Assembly: GCF_023273875.1 (NCBI RefSeq)
Contig: NZ_CP096882.1
Span: forward strand, 2,790,001 to 2,854,000
Length of the DNA stretch: 64,000 nt
Origin: Pseudarthrobacter sp. SSS035
Lineage (GTDB): Bacteria > Actinomycetota > Actinomycetes > Actinomycetales > Micrococcaceae
Direction of reading: 5' to 3'
Both the position numbers and the translations under genes were made by a program. Of the stretch, positions 62,001-64,000 are shown piece after piece. A model generated the notes under the pieces. The model saw only the letters and a program-made list of their open reading frames with translations. It did no database searches and was not told the origin of the DNA. The stretch's first letter is position 1, and each line of letters begins with the position of its first letter.

Positions 62001-63458
62001 CCATTCGGAGCCCACACGGAAGCCGTTCTTCACGAGCTCCTTCTGCAGGGTTTCCGCGAGCCAGCCGTATTCGTAGTAGACGTCCACATAGGCGAAGTCG
62101 AGGTTGTCGTCGGTGGCGTCGGCGAGTTCCTTGATGCGCTGGGCCAGCTTGCCGGAGTTGATGTCCTGGCGCTGGTTGATCATGTAGGACTGATCCAGCC
62201 AGTTCCAGCCGAGGCGCTTGTCCGCCGTCAGGAGATCTTCGCTGAAGGACTTGGCCTCGGGGTAGATCTCCGTGGCGTTGATGTGCACGCCGAACCGGGC
62301 GTTCCAGGCCTTGCCTGCCGAGACCAGCTTGTTGAGGTCTTCCAGGCCGCCGGCCCGGGTGTTGAAGTTGTCGCCATAGTCCGTGTTGGCCGAGTCGTGG
62401 CCTTCGCTGGTGAAGCCCTTAAGCATCGCCACCTGTCCGAGGCCGTCGGTGGCCAGGGAGATGCGCTTGACATCATCGAGGGTGCGCAGGAACGGGTGCG
62501 TCGCCTGCGAAGCGAAGTTGAAGGGAATGTGCGTGATGACGTTGTCAGGAGTCTGTTCGCCCTTGAAGGCCTTGACCTCAATCGACCGCATGGCGATCGC
62601 CGCGTCTTGCCAGTCAACGACGGAATCCGCATTGGCGTCCGCGGTGATGGCCACCCGTGTCCACGGCAGTTCCTCGGTCTTATCGGAACCGGCGGTCCGG
62701 TAGAGCCACTGTCCGCTGGCAACGCCGATTTTCACCCCGCCGGCACCGTCGCTGACCGCTTGGCGCCAAAAGCGCCCCTTGTCCTTGGCGCCGGGGCCGG
62801 AGGAAGTGTCGTAAAGGGCGTTGGATTCGAACGCGGCCGCGATTTGGGAAGTGTTCGCAAGCACGTAGGCGGAACTCCTGGCAACAGCATCCAGGGGAGT
62901 TGCACCGGTTACCGGAATAAATTCATCACCGGTGGCGCCCCGGTCCACTGAAAGGTTGGCCGCAGAGACCTGCGCCGAGGGTTCAGCCGAAGACACAGTT
63001 GCAAGATTCAGCTTGGGCAGCTGCAGCGTCGACACCTTGTTCTCCGCGGTGTCATTGATTTTCGTAACGTTGAAGTTGACGGCGCTCCCCTCTACCGAGA
63101 GGCGGGCCTCCAGCGTGATGCCACCCATTCCGGGAACGGTCATGACATAGTTCACCGACCCGGCGTCGGTCTTCGCTGACGTCGTCAAAACAGGTTGTTC
63201 CGTGCCGTTGATGGTGATCGTGTTCAGCTGCTCTTCGGTGCCGCTCAGTATGGCGCCAGTGCGCACATCCGTGTACGTGAGCACCTGCGGAAACGAATCG
63301 GATACCAGGACGGAAATCTGATCGGAGGTGATTGTTTCGGTTCCCGGCAGCGGAGCAGCTTGAGCGGCTGAGATCGGCAGGAATGGCAGGGAAGCAGAGG
63401 CCAAAACGCACGCCAAGCTCAAACTGGTGAGCCGTCGCGGCGACAAAATATTGGTCAT
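59088..63458 (-). CDS. Secreted GH101-type endo-alpha-N-acetylgalactosaminidase, multidomain
   Basis: This 1456-residue secreted enzyme has a signal peptide with probable cleavage after AQA34. An N-terminal beta-sandwich (about 35-250) precedes a TIM-barrel region (about 270-600) with the GH101-like core DFAYVDVYYEYGW (Asp459, candidate nucleophile) and GSEWADK (Glu485, candidate acid/base). Then come galactose-binding-like modules (about 700-1000), a NEW3-like domain (about 1035-1120) and two C-terminal NPCBM domains (about 1148-1290 and 1303-1456). GH101 enzymes release Gal-beta1,3-GalNAc from Ser/Thr of O-glycoproteins. The Asp-Glu spacing (26) is shorter than I recall for characterised members, so the residue assignment is tentative. 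No LPXTG anchor is visible. AAGGA precedes the ATG. Confidence 0.88.
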   Translation of the reverse strand: MTNILSPRRLTSLSLACVLASASLPFLPISAAQAAPLPGTETITSDQISVLVSDSFPQVLTYTDVRTGAILSGTEEQLNTITINGTEQPVLTTSAKTDAGSVNYVMTVPGMGGITLEARLSVEGSAVNFNVTKINDTAENKVSTLQLPKLNLATVSSAEPSAQVSAANLSVDRGATGDEFIPVTGATPLDAVARSSAYVLANTSQIAAAFESNALYDTSSGPGAKDKGRFWRQAVSDGAGGVKIGVASGQWLYRTAGSDKTEELPWTRVAITADANADSVVDWQDAAIAMRSIEVKAFKGEQTPDNVITHIPFNFASQATHPFLRTLDDVKRISLATDGLGQVAMLKGFTSEGHDSANTDYGDNFNTRAGGLEDLNKLVSAGKAWNARFGVHINATEIYPEAKSFSEDLLTADKRLGWNWLDQSYMINQRQDINSGKLAQRIKELADATDDNLDFAYVDVYYEYGWLAETLQKELVKNGFRVGSEWADKLSRNNTWSHWANDENYGGSTNKGVNSQILRFINNTQSDVWNPDAKLGVSHIVEFEGWTGQNDFNAFYSNIWTANLPAKYLQHHEITKWTADRIDLADGVAVTGDTAAARDITVKGVSVLQGDKYLLPWASTPGGALDKLYHYNPAGGSTIWTLTDAYRNATSLQQFKLTDNGRVKVADIPVVNGQVTLAADPGQPYVLTTNAATVSVPADASFGEGTRIKDPGFNAADLKKWSPNGTAAIVRDAKGRRYAELGAGASSISQQLLPFNAGTYSVSALVEIEPGQTRPTTLKVEVPGGKTETITVDSSNATNSVAADEKTGTNFQRLRVLIDVPKNGTRPTVIFQAGEGTAKVRVDDFRAVETKRVPTTGVLSEDFENVDQGWGPFVKGDAGGSTDPRTHITERNEPFTQKGWNTNVIDEVLGGTWSLIAHDENLGPNGGPGMVYRTTGYTMPFQAGHKYKVSFDYQNSKAGQYAWVSGYDSQAGPAVTGSQPLGEQTTTARFEQVLDTGFCGDYFVGLQRTGSANGSDFTLDNLLVEDLGASEAVPACAQLSATLQGDVVQQGKAQDFVTTFVSDEPAAIAGLAVELELPQGWTATPATPATAATLPAGGRLATTWKLTAPADADGDYTVKATARYATTTEPAGARTISTSTSVRTLPKPPQATIFASDHPWVSATNGWGPVEKDMSNGEQGSGDGRPLKLNGTAFAKGLGTHANSTVRYYLGGYCTSFTAVVGIDDAQATRGSVKFSVVADGATKVTTPVLGALSAPLPLTVDVTGAAYVDLVANDSGDSNGNDHADWADATFTCSTTHHDVPAPGLSGTVFASDLPWTASTNGWGPAERDRANGEANAGDGPALRLDGVTYAKGIGAHADSQVAIATEAKCSAFTALVGVDDAKLNKGLHGSVVFIIKGDGRELLRTPVLSADSAAHPVSVDITGVQSVELIADKNGDDAGDDWADWADARFVCNT

Positions 63459-63467
63459 AAATGATCC

Positions 63468-63514
63468 TTAACGATTTTTTAGGGGCAATATCGCTCATGC
63501 ACTTGCATCGTTAA
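63468..63514. promoter_or_regulatory. Inverted half-sites upstream of the GH101 gene
   Basis: TTAACGAT (63468-63475) and ATCGTTAA (63507-63514) are perfect inverse complements 31 bp apart, just before the GH101 ribosome site. They resemble TTAATCGTTTAA at 54189-54200. They could be operator halves for the adjacent LacI protein or an mRNA leader hairpin. The 159-bp gap holds no gene. Confidence 0.4.
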
Positions 63515-63617
63515 AAGAGTGCGGGTCAAAAACTCATTTGGCAAGGGGTCGTGTTCGAACGATGCGGATGGACCGCGCGGAGCCGAGGAGGAGGCCAGGC
63601 CTACGTAGAGCCGAAGA

Positions 63618-64000
63618 TCAACGTCCGGGAGGGCAGGTGGTGGCGCGAATGATCAGCTCCGGTGCCACGACTTCGGCTTCGAAAGTGGTCCCCGGCTCCT
63701 GCAGTTGACGCAGCAGGTGCACAACAGCCCGGCGCCCTGTCTGCTCGAAGGACTGGCTCACCGTGGTGAGGGGCGGATTCGCGTAGGCGGCCAGGGCAAT
63801 GTTGTCGATTCCCACAACCGATACGTCCTCAGGGATGCGCCGACCCAGCTCGCTCATGGCCCGCATCAGGCCAAAAGCCATCTCATCGCTTGCAACCAGA
63901 ACAGCGGTGACGTCCGGCATCCTGGCCAGCAGGAGGCCATTGCGGTAGCCCGATTCGGGGGTCCAGTCTCCGTAAAGTTCCGGGGGAATCTCACGTCCTG
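63618..64000 (-). CDS. LacI-family transcriptional regulator (partial, N-terminus off window)
   Basis: The last 127 residues of a LacI-type regulator are present; the start lies beyond base 64000. The visible part covers the second half of the ligand-binding domain, with LARMPDVTAVLVASDEMAFGLMRAMSELG, VSVVGIDNIALAAYANPPLTTVSQSFEQTGRRAV and APELIIRAT, all typical. It is directly upstream of the GH101 gene on the same strand, 159 bp away, so it is the probable repressor of that gene. Confidence 0.92.
   Translation of the reverse strand, partial: GREIPPELYGDWTPESGYRNGLLLARMPDVTAVLVASDEMAFGLMRAMSELGRRIPEDVSVVGIDNIALAAYANPPLTTVSQSFEQTGRRAVVHLLRQLQEPGTTFEAEVVAPELIIRATTCPPGR

Noticed and set aside
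59856..62951. A 1031-codon open frame antisense to the GH101 gene
   Set aside because: It has low-complexity Gly/Val/Asp composition, no family motif and no ribosome site; high GC in the real gene produces such mirror frames.
1..64000. CRISPR arrays, insertion sequences, prophage genes, rRNA genes or riboswitches
   Set aside because: No regularly spaced repeats, transposase, integrase or phage structural genes, and no conserved RNA structures were recognised on reading both strands.

Overview
The window reads as chromosomal DNA of a high-GC Gram-positive actinobacterium, most like Arthrobacter/Pseudarthrobacter. The GC content is high, GTG and TTG starts are common, TopA has an actinobacterial C-terminus, and the regulators are MHS, PucR, LacI and FadR types. 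No tRNA, rRNA, CRISPR array, IS element or prophage was seen. Layout, left to right. (1) 1-8212 is mostly core: two paralogous lipoproteins, a TipA-type MerR regulator with a textbook MerR promoter and an internal ribosome site, a class I methyltransferase, topA, an SseB-like protein and a Ppx/GppA phosphatase. (2) 8255-18377 is a nitrogen-compound catabolic block: amidase, M20 carbamoylase-type hydrolase, MHS transporter, LysR, PucR, CoA-acylating semialdehyde dehydrogenase and class III aminotransferase. It resembles the lower reductive-pyrimidine/beta-alanine route. (3) 18682-25891 is core again: proC, a Ktr/Trk potassium system, an AcuC-like deacetylase, an ArsR regulator, and divergent lldD and FadR-type genes sharing two operators. 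(4) 25975-33322 holds a LacI regulator divergent from a five-gene operon that encodes a nearly complete oxidative uronate pathway (uronate to 2-oxoglutarate). (5) 33418-38499 is a patchwork of small unrelated accessory genes. (6) 38743-47042 is a second carbohydrate locus: an esterase, a Gfo/Idh-PmoA-like fusion and a degenerate M24 protein on the minus strand, and a CUT1 ABC importer on the plus strand. Near-identical LacI-type operators (AGAAAACGCTTTCT and close variants) tie it to the uronate operon. (7) 48071-64000 is a GalNAc/O-glycan locus: Gfo/Idh enzyme, LacI, Tat-exported binding protein, two permeases, then a divergent operon of SIS isomerase, ROK kinase, PfkB kinase, class II aldolase and DeoR, followed by a secreted 1456-residue GH101-type endo-alpha-N-acetylgalactosaminidase and a partial LacI gene. 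How the genes fit together: the most striking system is region 7, a compact route from O-glycan release outside the cell through import to triose phosphates. It carries two single-base frameshifts, one in a permease and one in the SIS isomerase, both at runs of five C, so either the locus is decaying or the sequence has homopolymer errors. The second system is the LacI-operator regulon joining regions 4 and 6, which includes an uncharacterised oxidoreductase fusion. All functions come from reading motifs and context; no database search was run.
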